Source: an uncultured Flavobacteriales bacterium (GTDB lineage: Bacteria; Bacteroidota; Bacteroidia; Flavobacteriales_D; Crocinitomicaceae). Taken from it: a DNA stretch of 10,926 bases. The stretch is from NCBI GenBank assembly GCA_903899795.1, contig CAIUKX010000137.1, positions 1 to 10,926 of the forward strand. Reading direction: 5' to 3'. A program made the translations under genes and the position numbers. Shown one piece after another: positions 1 through 6,583 of this stretch. The notes below the pieces were generated by a model, which saw only the letters and a program-made list of their open reading frames with translations, was not told the DNA's origin and made no database searches. Each line of letters starts with the position of its first letter. The stretch's first letter is position 1.

Positions 1-130
1 TATCAAAGAAGAATTAGAAGCGGCAGATCATGCCGGTTTCCAAACCATTCAATTGGTGAGAGAAGGGAACACAGCAAGTTGGAAAATAACCTCATCAAGC
101 TTTAATGATGTTGTTTTACCACAGATTTAA
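1..130 (+). CDS. mtnC: Acireductone synthase (enolase-phosphatase E1), C-terminal end
   Basis: Only the last 42 codons are present, read from base 2 to the TAA at 128-130; the gene starts upstream of the window. The visible peptide has the pattern EELEAADHAGFQTIQLVREG, which matches the end of the HAD-family enolase-phosphatase MtnC, where a Glu-Leu-x-Ala-Ala helix leads into a Q-T-x-x-L-V-R-x-G strand. In the known pathway MtnC converts 2,3-diketo-5-methylthiopentyl-1-phosphate to the acireductone in the cytoplasm, two steps after MtnA. The next gene on the same strand is mtnA, 135 bases on, so the two probably belong to one methionine-salvage cluster. The call rests on a short tail plus the neighbour; another HAD phosphatase is possible but less likely. 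Confidence 0.8.
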   Translation, partial: IKEELEAADHAGFQTIQLVREGNTASWKITSSSFNDVVLPQI

Positions 131-131
131 A

Positions 132-230
132 GGAGTTTAGCGCAGCGTTTCACGGAGTTCTTTTTCTTCCTACAACAATAAAAACTGTGTTACTCTGCGA
201 AATTAACTCTGTGTTACTCTGTGGTTAAAC
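132..230. repeat. Intergenic CTCTGTG-type repeat between mtnC and mtnA
   Basis: The spacer between mtnC and mtnA contains an exact 13-base direct repeat, CTGTGTTACTCTG, at 185-197 and 209-221 (24-base period), followed by GTGGTTAAAC. A related but degenerate stretch (GCGTTTCACGGAGTT) lies at about 143-157. On the other strand this reads like CCACAGAGTAACACAGAGTT, a type of short dispersed intergenic repeat I recall from Bacteroidota and some other phyla. It codes for nothing obvious. Its main effect on annotation is that a GTG at 221, in frame with mtnA, lies inside the repeat and is unlikely to be a start. Confidence 0.55.
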
Positions 231-265
231 TAAAACCCCTATTTTTACTCCCAAATTTCAAAACA

Positions 266-1363
266 ATGACAAAATTTCGTACCATTTGGCCAACGGCAGA
301 TAAATTCGTAGAAGTAATAGATCAGCGAAAATTACCGCATGAATTTGTGGTGGTGAAACTGGAAACCTACAAAGATGCTGAGGTTGCTATCAAAGATATG
401 ACCGTTCGTGGTGCCCCGTTGATTGGTGCGACGGCAGCCTATGGAATTTATTTGGCAGTTCGTGAAATGGTTGAAAAAGAATTAGATGGTTCCTTTTTGG
501 ATCAAGCTTTTTCGGATTTGAAAGCATCCCGTCCTACGGCAGTGAACCTGTTTTGGGCCCTGGATAAAATGCAAAAAGCGTTGGATGATTGCGAAACAGA
601 TTTTTTAACAACCAGTTGGGAAGCGGCTCAAGCGATTGTTGAGGAAGATGTGGAAACTTGTAGAATGATTGGAGTTCACGGATTACCTATCATTGAAGAA
701 ATTGCAAAGCGAAAAAACGGTGAAGTTGTAAATATTCTCACGCATTGCAACGCGGGTATGCTTGGATGCGTGGAGTGGGGAACGATCACTTCTCCAATTT
801 ATCAAGCTGTCCAAAAAGGAATTAAAGTCCATGTTTGGGTGGATGAAACACGACCTCGTAATCAAGGATCAAATTTGACGTGCTACGAATTGACCAGACA
901 TGAAGTGCCTCATACCTTAATCGTTGACAATGCAGGTGGACACCTTATGCAACACGGAATGGTTGATATGGTGATTGTTGGAACGGATCGTACCACGCGA
1001 CAGGGAGATGTAGCAAACAAAATCGGAACGTATTTGAAAGCATTGGCTGCCAAGGATAATAACATTCCTTTCTATGTGGCTTTACCGTCTACAACTTTGG
1101 ACATGACCATCAATGATGGACTAAAAGAAATTCCGATTGAAGAACGAAACCAGGATGAGGTTCGATATATGATTGGAAAAGGATCAAATGGAACCATCGA
1201 GAGTGTACTTGTTTGTCCGGAAACGACCGGAGCAAGCAATTATGGTTTCGATGTGACACCTGCTCGTTTGGTTACCAAGATCATTACCGAAAGAGGAGTT
1301 TGCAATGCATCAGAAGAAGGATTATTGGAATTGTTTCCGGAGTATAGATTATTGAGTTTATAA
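266..1363 (+). CDS. mtnA: S-methyl-5-thioribose-1-phosphate isomerase
   Basis: MtnA isomerises 5-methylthioribose-1-phosphate to 5-methylthioribulose-1-phosphate in cytoplasmic methionine salvage. From the ATG at 266 the protein is 365 residues, close to the family norm. Visible hallmarks are TVRGAP at 46-51 (substrate loop), THCNAG around Cys161 (the catalytic cysteine of the family), VDETRPRNQG at 192-201, GTDR with Asp241 (the catalytic aspartate), GDVANKIGTY at 247-256 and the conserved ALPSTT at 272-277. The frame stays open up to a GTG at 221, but those 15 extra codons come from the upstream repeat and do not look like the family, so ATG 266 is preferred. The gene follows mtnC. Its last 14-18 codons are duplicated at 4539-4601, downstream of the secreted-protein gene. 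The product itself looks complete and intact. Confidence 0.95.
   Translation: MTKFRTIWPTADKFVEVIDQRKLPHEFVVVKLETYKDAEVAIKDMTVRGAPLIGATAAYGIYLAVREMVEKELDGSFLDQAFSDLKASRPTAVNLFWALDKMQKALDDCETDFLTTSWEAAQAIVEEDVETCRMIGVHGLPIIEEIAKRKNGEVVNILTHCNAGMLGCVEWGTITSPIYQAVQKGIKVHVWVDETRPRNQGSNLTCYELTRHEVPHTLIVDNAGGHLMQHGMVDMVIVGTDRTTRQGDVANKIGTYLKALAAKDNNIPFYVALPSTTLDMTINDGLKEIPIEERNQDEVRYMIGKGSNGTIESVLVCPETTGASNYGFDVTPARLVTKIITERGVCNASEEGLLELFPEYRLLSL
1310..1351 (+). repeat. Direct repeat, copy 1 (3' end of mtnA)
   Basis: These 42 bases of the mtnA 3' end match 4548-4589 at 40 of 42 positions. The two differences (1321 and 1324, A here and G there) are both synonymous in the mtnA frame. After 1351 the copies diverge: this one ends Leu-Leu-Ser-Leu-stop and the distal one Leu-Gln-Asn-Leu-stop. 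Confidence 0.9.
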
Positions 1364-1486
1364 ATTTTTTATTGGAACGAGATTAGTTAACTAATTAATT
1401 CGCTATAGGTAAGTGAAGACATTGTTAATGAAAGCAACCTTTTTTCAGATAGATCGTTTGTCTAGAAAACAAAGAAACTTACTGCT

Positions 1487-4400
1487 ATGGCTTTTTCAGT
1501 TCCATCTAATTCTCTTTTGAAAAAAAACATTTTTCTACTACTTATACTTTTTATCGGTTCATGTTCATATGCTCAAAATTCTCAGGAATTATGTGTAGGA
1601 AGTACAGTTAGCATAGCTAACCCAAATCCATCAGGAAGTTGGGTAAGTTCCGACCCTTCCGTTGCAACGGTGGATAATCAAGGAAACGTTACTGCAATTT
1701 CAGCAGGTATTTGTGACATTAATGTAATGGATAATAGTTTTAACATCACTAGTACTTCCACTATCCACGTTATAACTGCAAACTTCCCTCTTTTTGGTCA
1801 GGATTCTGTTTGTGTGGATGGTATTATTCACCTAACAAGTTCTACTACCAGTGGAAATTGGACAAGTTCAAATCTTGCGATTGCATCAGTCGATGGAAAT
1901 GGTGCGATAACGGGACATATCGTTGGATCAACCACAATAACCTATACAGTTTGTAATTATAGTGTGAGCAAAAATATTTCTGTCTATTTGGCAAACCCGC
2001 CAACATTAAACTTGATAACTGCACCTTCTACTCTTCATCAGATGTTAACTCCAAATTATATAAACGTAACTTCTGATACAGCTTTTTATGTTGCAATGGA
2101 TACAGTACGATTTCAAATTGGAGGTGGAGCAACAGGTGCATATTTATGTTCGGGTCCAAACTCGCTTCCGAAGGGAGTAACCTGGAATTTTTCAAATGGA
2201 ATTTTTCAAATTTGCGGCACGCCCTATTTAGTGGCTCCTTTCCCAACGACCTCAACTCCATTTCACTATTCGGTTTGTACAACAGGAGGGGTTAATTGTA
2301 TCCCAGACCAATTAGCTGGTGAGGTAGATACTTTTTATATTAGTTATACAGGAGATATTACTTTGGCGGCACCATGTTTTAATACAATATCTGGTCCAAC
2401 CTACAGTGAATTTTGTTCTGGTCAACCGTATGCTGTTACATTTGCTGTAAATGGAAGTCCAACAGATTTTGTTGCATCAAACCTTCCTCCTGGTTGTACC
2501 GGTTCATTTACAGCAGGAGCATACACCATTTTTGGTTCACCAACTTTTATGGAAGGAACTTATCCTTTTGTCTTGTATACTTTTGGAGGGGGATGTTTTC
2601 AAAGTGAATTCGGCAGTACGATCCATTTGAGTGGATTTCCAAATGCAGGACCAATTACAGGGTCTCCTCAAATTTGTGTTGGAAATACTACACAATTAAA
2701 CGTATTAAATTACGGTAGTATGTTTGGGTTCAGTGATTGGTATTCAGAAGACCCAAGTATTGCGTCTATAAATCAATATGGTATTGTAACAGGACTTAAA
2801 GCGGGTAGCACATTTATTATTTACACCTATGGAAGCGGAAGTTGTGTTCAAACGGATTTTTTTTTCCTTACAGTAAACCCCTTGCCGGATGTTTCTGCAG
2901 GACTTGATCAAACAGTATGTTATGGTTTAAACATCAGCTTGTCAGGAATGGGAGCAGATACTTATACGTGGAATAATGGTGCTTCAAATAATCAATTATT
3001 TACCCCCCCCATAGGTAGTACAACTTACCAAGTTACTGGAACCGATGTTAATGGTTGTGTGAATTATGACCAGTTAGTAATAACTGTCAATCCATTACCT
3101 GAAGTGAATGCTGGTGAAGATATAACCGTTTGCGAAGGAAGTGCTGTTACTTTGAGTGGAGCAGGAGCGTTGACCTATTTCTGGGACAATGGGATAGCAA
3201 ATAACACCCTTTTTATTCCGTCAATTGGTACGAACACATATACAGTTGAAGGTACAGATATAAATGGGTGTATAAATAATGATCAGGTGAATGTTATTGT
3301 AGATTCGATATCAACAATAGCTACTATTACAGGACCAATTAACGTTTGTACAGATGCAGCCATAACTCTTTTTGATGAAACAGCAGGAGGTATATGGTCC
3401 TCACAAGATGAATCGATTGCAACAATCGATCAATATGGAAATGTAACAGGTCACACAAGTGGGACAGTGACTATTGTTTACGGTTTAACAGATAACTGTT
3501 CAGTTTCACAGGTTTATCAAATCCAAATAGATCAAGCGCCTGTCATTGAATCAATCGTTGGTGATACGACACTTTGCTCCAATTCTGTAACAACACTTTC
3601 TTGCAATTCTCTTGGGGGAGCTTGGTCTAGTTTGAATGATGCTGTTGCAATAGTTGATCAAAATGGCGTTGTAACCGGTATTTCAGCTGGTTCTGATTCA
3701 ATCCGATATACAATATCCAATGAGAATTGCAGTACATCAAAAACCCAACAAATAACAGTAGGAGTTTGCACAAATTTAGTCTTAACGTCTTCCATACTTT
3801 CCGGTAATCAAGTCGTTTGTGTCAATACTCAAATTAATCCGATAGAATACACCATGACGGGTAACGCTGAAAATGTTTCTATAACTTCTGGTAATCTTCC
3901 GAATGGGATTCTATGGAATTATTCAAATGGTATTTTTACGATAAGTGGTGTTCCAACACAAATGGGAACATTTTCATACACAATTTCCACTTCTGGAAGT
4001 CCTTATGGTTCGGAGGTAAGTTTATCTGGTACAATTGTGGTCGAAGATTTACCAGTAGCAAATTTCACTTATATCATCAGTAATTTAACAGTTCAATTTA
4101 CGAATTTATCATCAGGCACACCAACTGATTATACTTGGAATTTTGGATTAAGTAGTACAGTTGAGTTGAATCCAACATATACTTTTCCCTCTTCAGGAAC
4201 TTATTCAGTTGTACTATATGCTCAAAACAAATGTGGAATAGATTCAATTGTGAGCACAATAGGTATAACAGGCATAGATGAGGTTGACGCTGATTACATA
4301 GAAATAGCTCCTAACCCAGCTGTAAATTCTTTGCATATTGAAAAGAGATATTCTGAATATTTGGATATACTAATTCAAGATTTAACGGGGAAAATTTTAT

Positions 4401-4525
4401 TTCAACAAGAATTTTCTAACAATCAAAAAGATATTGATATAAGTAACTTGGCAATGGGACAGTATCTTTTGATCGCAATATCGCAAAATGGATCCATCGT
4501 AAAACGATTCACAAAAATGGAATAA
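1487..4525 (+). CDS. Secreted multidomain Ig-like/PKD protein with T9SS sorting domain
   Basis: This 1012-residue protein is probably a surface or secreted adhesin-like protein; its ligand is unknown. Residues 1-30 form a signal peptide (two Lys, a Leu/Ile-rich core, then SYAQ). BIG2-like Ig domains, recognisable by W-x-S-x-D-x-S-x-A-x-V/I-D and G-x-V-T-G-x-x-x-G, lie near 34-95, 100-168, 385-463, 610-685 and 688-770. Two stretches (about 225-260 and 820-857) carry a putative-Ig pattern (LP-x-G-x-x-W-N-x-S-N-G-I-F). Residues 464-534 and 535-605 are tandem 71-residue repeats. A PKD domain (YTWNFG, FPSSGTYSV) spans about 858-932. The last 75 residues are a T9SS type A sorting domain (IEIAPNPAVN, DLTGK, ISNLAMGQYLL), cleaved after export in this system. 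The ATG at 1487 gives a clean signal peptide; I found no good promoter box upstream. The gene sits alone between two copies of the mtnA tail. Confidence 0.9.
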   Translation: MAFSVPSNSLLKKNIFLLLILFIGSCSYAQNSQELCVGSTVSIANPNPSGSWVSSDPSVATVDNQGNVTAISAGICDINVMDNSFNITSTSTIHVITANFPLFGQDSVCVDGIIHLTSSTTSGNWTSSNLAIASVDGNGAITGHIVGSTTITYTVCNYSVSKNISVYLANPPTLNLITAPSTLHQMLTPNYINVTSDTAFYVAMDTVRFQIGGGATGAYLCSGPNSLPKGVTWNFSNGIFQICGTPYLVAPFPTTSTPFHYSVCTTGGVNCIPDQLAGEVDTFYISYTGDITLAAPCFNTISGPTYSEFCSGQPYAVTFAVNGSPTDFVASNLPPGCTGSFTAGAYTIFGSPTFMEGTYPFVLYTFGGGCFQSEFGSTIHLSGFPNAGPITGSPQICVGNTTQLNVLNYGSMFGFSDWYSEDPSIASINQYGIVTGLKAGSTFIIYTYGSGSCVQTDFFFLTVNPLPDVSAGLDQTVCYGLNISLSGMGADTYTWNNGASNNQLFTPPIGSTTYQVTGTDVNGCVNYDQLVITVNPLPEVNAGEDITVCEGSAVTLSGAGALTYFWDNGIANNTLFIPSIGTNTYTVEGTDINGCINNDQVNVIVDSISTIATITGPINVCTDAAITLFDETAGGIWSSQDESIATIDQYGNVTGHTSGTVTIVYGLTDNCSVSQVYQIQIDQAPVIESIVGDTTLCSNSVTTLSCNSLGGAWSSLNDAVAIVDQNGVVTGISAGSDSIRYTISNENCSTSKTQQITVGVCTNLVLTSSILSGNQVVCVNTQINPIEYTMTGNAENVSITSGNLPNGILWNYSNGIFTISGVPTQMGTFSYTISTSGSPYGSEVSLSGTIVVEDLPVANFTYIISNLTVQFTNLSSGTPTDYTWNFGLSSTVELNPTYTFPSSGTYSVVLYAQNKCGIDSIVSTIGITGIDEVDADYIEIAPNPAVNSLHIEKRYSEYLDILIQDLTGKILFQQEFSNNQKDIDISNLAMGQYLLIAISQNGSIVKRFTKME
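2876..3301 (+). repeat. Tandem pair of 71-codon repeats in the secreted protein
   Basis: Two adjacent in-frame units of 213 bases each (2876-3088 and 3089-3301) encode residues 464-534 and 535-605. Each begins with Asn-Pro-Leu-Pro and ends G-T-D-x-N-G-C-x-N-x-D-Q. By eye about 42 of 71 residues are identical, while the DNA has diverged considerably, so this is an old domain duplication. Such Ig-like modules, with a G-T-D-x-x-G-C motif, are common in long Bacteroidota adhesins. Confidence 0.85.
3003..3010 (+). repeat. C8 homopolymer inside the secreted-protein gene
   Basis: Eight consecutive C bases encode part of Thr-Pro-Pro in the first tandem unit. The same place in the second unit has no C run. 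In an AT-rich gene a C8 tract stands out and could slip during replication. The present length keeps the 1012-codon frame open. Confidence 0.6.
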
Positions 4526-4538
4526 CTTTATTGCATGA

Positions 4539-4601
4539 GTGAATACTTCAGAAGAAGGGTTGTTGGAATTGTTTCCGGAGTATAGATTACAGAATCTTTA
4601 A
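4539..4601 (+). pseudogene. Orphan duplicate of the mtnA 3' end
   Basis: Read in the mtnA frame, these bases encode V-N-T-S-E-E-G-L-L-E-L-F-P-E-Y-R-L-Q-N-L followed by TAA, against N-A-S-E-E-G-L-L-E-L-F-P-E-Y-R-L-L-S-L at the true mtnA end. The frame and stop are kept, and both base changes in the well-matched core are synonymous, which suggests divergence while still coding. A TGA at 4536-4538 closes the frame just upstream, so the piece is not expressed as a gene. Its stop lies 9 bases from the end of the convergent adenylyltransferase gene (4611). That close fit suggests this may be the original mtnA terminus and that the 3.2 kb before it came later. Confidence 0.8.
4548..4589 (+). repeat. 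Direct repeat, copy 2 (distal mtnA tail)
   Basis: This copy is 40 of 42 identical to 1310-1351, in the same orientation, with start points 3238 bases apart. The two copies bracket the complete secreted-protein gene and nothing else. Confidence 0.9.
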
Positions 4602-4610
4602 TTCGAAAAT

Positions 4611-5126
4611 TTACTTTTTCATCTTATTGATAATCCCGGTCGTCGAGAAACCTTCAACCAATGAGATTGCTTTTACTTCACCGCCATAAGATTTAACAAC
4701 GTCAGAACCGACAATGTATTTTTTGGAAGACAGATCTGTTTCATTGGGATCATAATCGGCACCTTTCACTAAAATATCGGGTTTCAAAGCTTGAATGACT
4801 TCCAGAGGAGTATCGTTGTCGAACAAAATCACCATATCCACAAAGCCAAGTGCTGAAAGAACAAATGCACGTGCTTCTTCAGAATTAATCGGTCGATCAT
4901 CTCCTTTTCCCAAACGCTTTACAGAAGCATCTGTATTAATGGCAACCACCAGTTTGTTTCCCAATTCGGCAGCTTGCGCTAAATAAGTGACATGACCTTT
5001 GTGAAGAATATCAAAACAGCCGTTGGTAAAAACGATTTTATCGTTCTTGATTCTCCATAAAGAAATGCGCTGTACAGCTTCAGTTATTGTTGCTTGTTTC
5101 GCCTGTATGTAGTGAAGTCTTGACAT
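4611..5126 (-). CDS. rfaE2: D-glycero-beta-D-manno-heptose 1-phosphate adenylyltransferase (stand-alone)
   Basis: This 171-residue cytoplasmic nucleotidyltransferase corresponds to the C-terminal half of E. coli HldE. It joins ATP and heptose-1-phosphate to give ADP-heptose for the LPS inner core. The class motif is clear: TNGCFDILHKGH at 34-45, with the HxGH signature at 42-45. Further family landmarks are INTDASVKRLGKGDDRPI at 63-80, LVKGADY at 119-125 and the GFSTTGII end motif at 159-166. No ribokinase-like domain is fused, so the kinase step must be encoded elsewhere. The ATG at 5126 lies inside the upstream flippase gene (47-base overlap), which suggests translational coupling. The next in-frame Met would fall well inside the fold, so the overlap is probably real. 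It is the last gene of the panC operon. Glycerol-3-phosphate cytidylyltransferases share the fold but lack GFSTTGII. Confidence 0.9.
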   Translation of the reverse strand: MSRLHYIQAKQATITEAVQRISLWRIKNDKIVFTNGCFDILHKGHVTYLAQAAELGNKLVVAINTDASVKRLGKGDDRPINSEEARAFVLSALGFVDMVILFDNDTPLEVIQALKPDILVKGADYDPNETDLSSKKYIVGSDVVKSYGGEVKAISLVEGFSTTGIINKMKK

Positions 5127-6135
5127 GTTCCGTTGAATAGTTATTAGGTAGCATAATGAAAGAAATGATACCTAAAATAATCATTAATAGCGTTTGGGAT
5201 AACCACATGATCCAACCTAAGGCATTTCCAATGCCTAGAGCATCTTTATATTGATCACCGATATAAAATGCCACTACTAAACTTACCAGTACTGGATAAG
5301 TTCCAATTCCTCCCGGCGTCAGTACAATTCCTATTGAACCAGCAATAAATCCGAGAAAAATTCCTGCTAAGGGAAAATGATTGGTTTCTTCTAAAGCATA
5401 AAACGGTAATGCAAACATAAGTACGTAACATGACCAAATTAAAAGGGTGTGACCAATATATGCTATTGGACGTTTTAATTTAAAAATGGAGAATAGACCT
5501 GCAAAAACGTCCTTTATAAATCCAATCAATTTTGATCTGAATGACTGTTTTTTGATAAAAAGATACATCAATACGATTCCCCCCAATCCCATCACGCTAT
5601 AAATAACAATTTTCCATGGAAAACCACCTTCTCCCTTCGCCCCTGGAAATTGATAATGTTGAATTTGATCCATGATCTCAAAAAAATCGTTATAACCAAT
5701 TAAGGCTGTTAAAGTTGCTAATGCAAGAAGAATGACAAAATCAACAGCACGTTCAGCAATGATACTTCCAAACGATGTAGAAAATGGAATTTCATCTGAA
5801 CGATACAGCATTGCTGCTCTGGAAGCTTCTCCAGCTCGTGGGATTGTAAAATTGATCAAGTATCCGATCATAATCGCATGATAGCGATGCCAGAATTTTG
5901 GTGTATACCCCAAAGGTTCAAGCGCATATTTCCAGCGTTGTGCTCTTGAAAGTAATGCTACGAAACTCAAAAAAATCGACAAGATAATCCATAAATAATT
6001 TGCTTCGTGAATTGCTTTGTAAAACTGAATTTCTTCTTTAGATGTCATACTCGTAAAAGAATGCCAGATCAAATAACCTCCTACGCAAAGTGGTAAGACC
6101 GTCTTGAGAAGAGTAAGTATCAGTTTTTTCGACAT
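5080..6135 (-). CDS. Flippase-like integral membrane protein (LPG synthase TM / UPF0104 family)
   Basis: This 351-residue protein has about eight hydrophobic segments (near 5-25, 47-65, 86-98, 131-148, 174-194, 224-247, 256-292 and 304-329). It carries the signatures of the lysylphosphatidylglycerol-synthase transmembrane family (YbhN, TIGR00374-like): IPRAGEASRA at 98-107, ERAVDF at 128-133 and TPGGIGTYP at 273-281. The soluble aminoacyl-transferase domain of MprF is absent, so lysyl-PG synthesis is not expected. Family knowledge suggests lipid or polyprenyl-linked substrate movement across the inner membrane, but the substrate cannot be read here. Its ATG overlaps the panD stop by one base (TAATG), and its 3' end overlaps rfaE2 by 47 bases. 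Membership of the panC-panD-rfaE2 operon hints at a role in envelope assembly; that link is inference. Confidence 0.85.
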   Translation of the reverse strand: MSKKLILTLLKTVLPLCVGGYLIWHSFTSMTSKEEIQFYKAIHEANYLWIILSIFLSFVALLSRAQRWKYALEPLGYTPKFWHRYHAIMIGYLINFTIPRAGEASRAAMLYRSDEIPFSTSFGSIIAERAVDFVILLALATLTALIGYNDFFEIMDQIQHYQFPGAKGEGGFPWKIVIYSVMGLGGIVLMYLFIKKQSFRSKLIGFIKDVFAGLFSIFKLKRPIAYIGHTLLIWSCYVLMFALPFYALEETNHFPLAGIFLGFIAGSIGIVLTPGGIGTYPVLVSLVVAFYIGDQYKDALGIGNALGWIMWLSQTLLMIILGIISFIMLPNNYSTEHVKTSLHTGETSNNN

Positions 6136-6485
6136 TAATCTATTCTATTGGTTTCTTCATTTGGAAAAACCAAAGAAGGTTTGAATTTTTTTGCCTCTTC
6201 AAAATCCATGTAGCCGTATCCGATGATGATGATTAAGTCGCCCATTGAAACTCTTCTGGCTGCTGGACCGTTCAGACAAATGGTTCCGCTTTTTCGTTCC
6301 CCTTTGATGACGTAGGTTTCAAATCGTTCTCCGTTGTTAATATTCACAATTTGTACACGTTCCCCTTCTATTAGATTAGACGCATCCATTAATTCCTCAT
6401 CGATGGTAATGCTTCCAATATAATTCAAATCAGCCTGTGTAACCTTAACACGGTGAATTTTGGATTTTACTACTTGAATCAACAT
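6135..6485 (-). CDS. panD: Aspartate 1-decarboxylase (pyruvoyl-dependent)
   Basis: PanD makes beta-alanine from L-aspartate for pantothenate and CoA. The 116-residue zymogen has the usual length. The self-cleavage site is Tyr22-Ile23-Gly24-Ser25; cleavage between Gly24 and Ser25 creates the pyruvoyl group at Ser25. Arg54, Thr57 and Tyr58 (RFETY) fall at the same numbers as the active-site residues of the E. coli enzyme. The motifs LNGPAARR (71-78) and GDLIIIIGYGYM (82-93) also match the family. The ATG at 6485 begins MLIQVVKSKIHRVKVTQAD, the normal PanD N-terminus. The gene lies 98 bases after panC, with a 38-bp palindrome between them, and its stop overlaps the flippase start. PanD supplies beta-alanine, one of the two substrates of the neighbouring PanC. 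Confidence 0.96.
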   Translation of the reverse strand: MLIQVVKSKIHRVKVTQADLNYIGSITIDEELMDASNLIEGERVQIVNINNGERFETYVIKGERKSGTICLNGPAARRVSMGDLIIIIGYGYMDFEEAKKFKPSLVFPNEETNRID

Positions 6486-6527
6486 TTATTTTTGTTCTAA
6501 AAAATTTTCGGTAACAAAGGTAATCAA

Positions 6528-6565
6528 TATTTGTAGAGACGTTACATGTAACGTCTCTACAAATA
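6528..6565. repeat. Perfect 38-bp palindrome between panC and panD
   Basis: Two 19-base arms are fully complementary with no spacer. The left arm is TATTTGTAGAGACGTTACA (6528-6546) and the right arm follows directly (6547-6565). The TTGTAGAGACGTT...AACGTCTCTACAA core resembles a palindromic repeat that is dispersed in several AT-rich bacterial phyla, but the copy number in this genome cannot be seen. It sits in the only sizeable spacer of the panC-panD-flippase-rfaE2 operon, so in RNA it could form a strong stem that attenuates, stabilises or processes the message. Confidence 0.85.
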
Positions 6566-6583
6566 AAATATTAAAATGAAAAA

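Noticed and set aside
221..265. Longer mtnA starting at GTG 221
   Set aside because: The 15 extra codons derive from the intergenic repeat and do not fit the MtnA N-terminus; ATG 266 starts where the family does.
1382..1395. 14-bp palindrome ATTAGTTAACTAAT after mtnA
   Set aside because: It is short, AT-only at the ends and has no loop or T-tract, so it is neither a terminator nor clearly more than chance in AT-rich DNA.
1544..1570. Lipobox (Ile-Gly-Ser-Cys) in the signal of the secreted protein
   Set aside because: The sequence could pass as a lipobox, but a signal peptidase I site (SYAQ) follows directly and the C-terminal T9SS domain implies export by that route.
2028..2282. Antisense open frame within the secreted-protein gene
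   Set aside because: It has no recognisable protein pattern and lies wholly opposite a well-supported gene. The same holds for the antisense frames at 683-865, 7735-7968, 8146-8472, 8807-9061 and 9617-9829.
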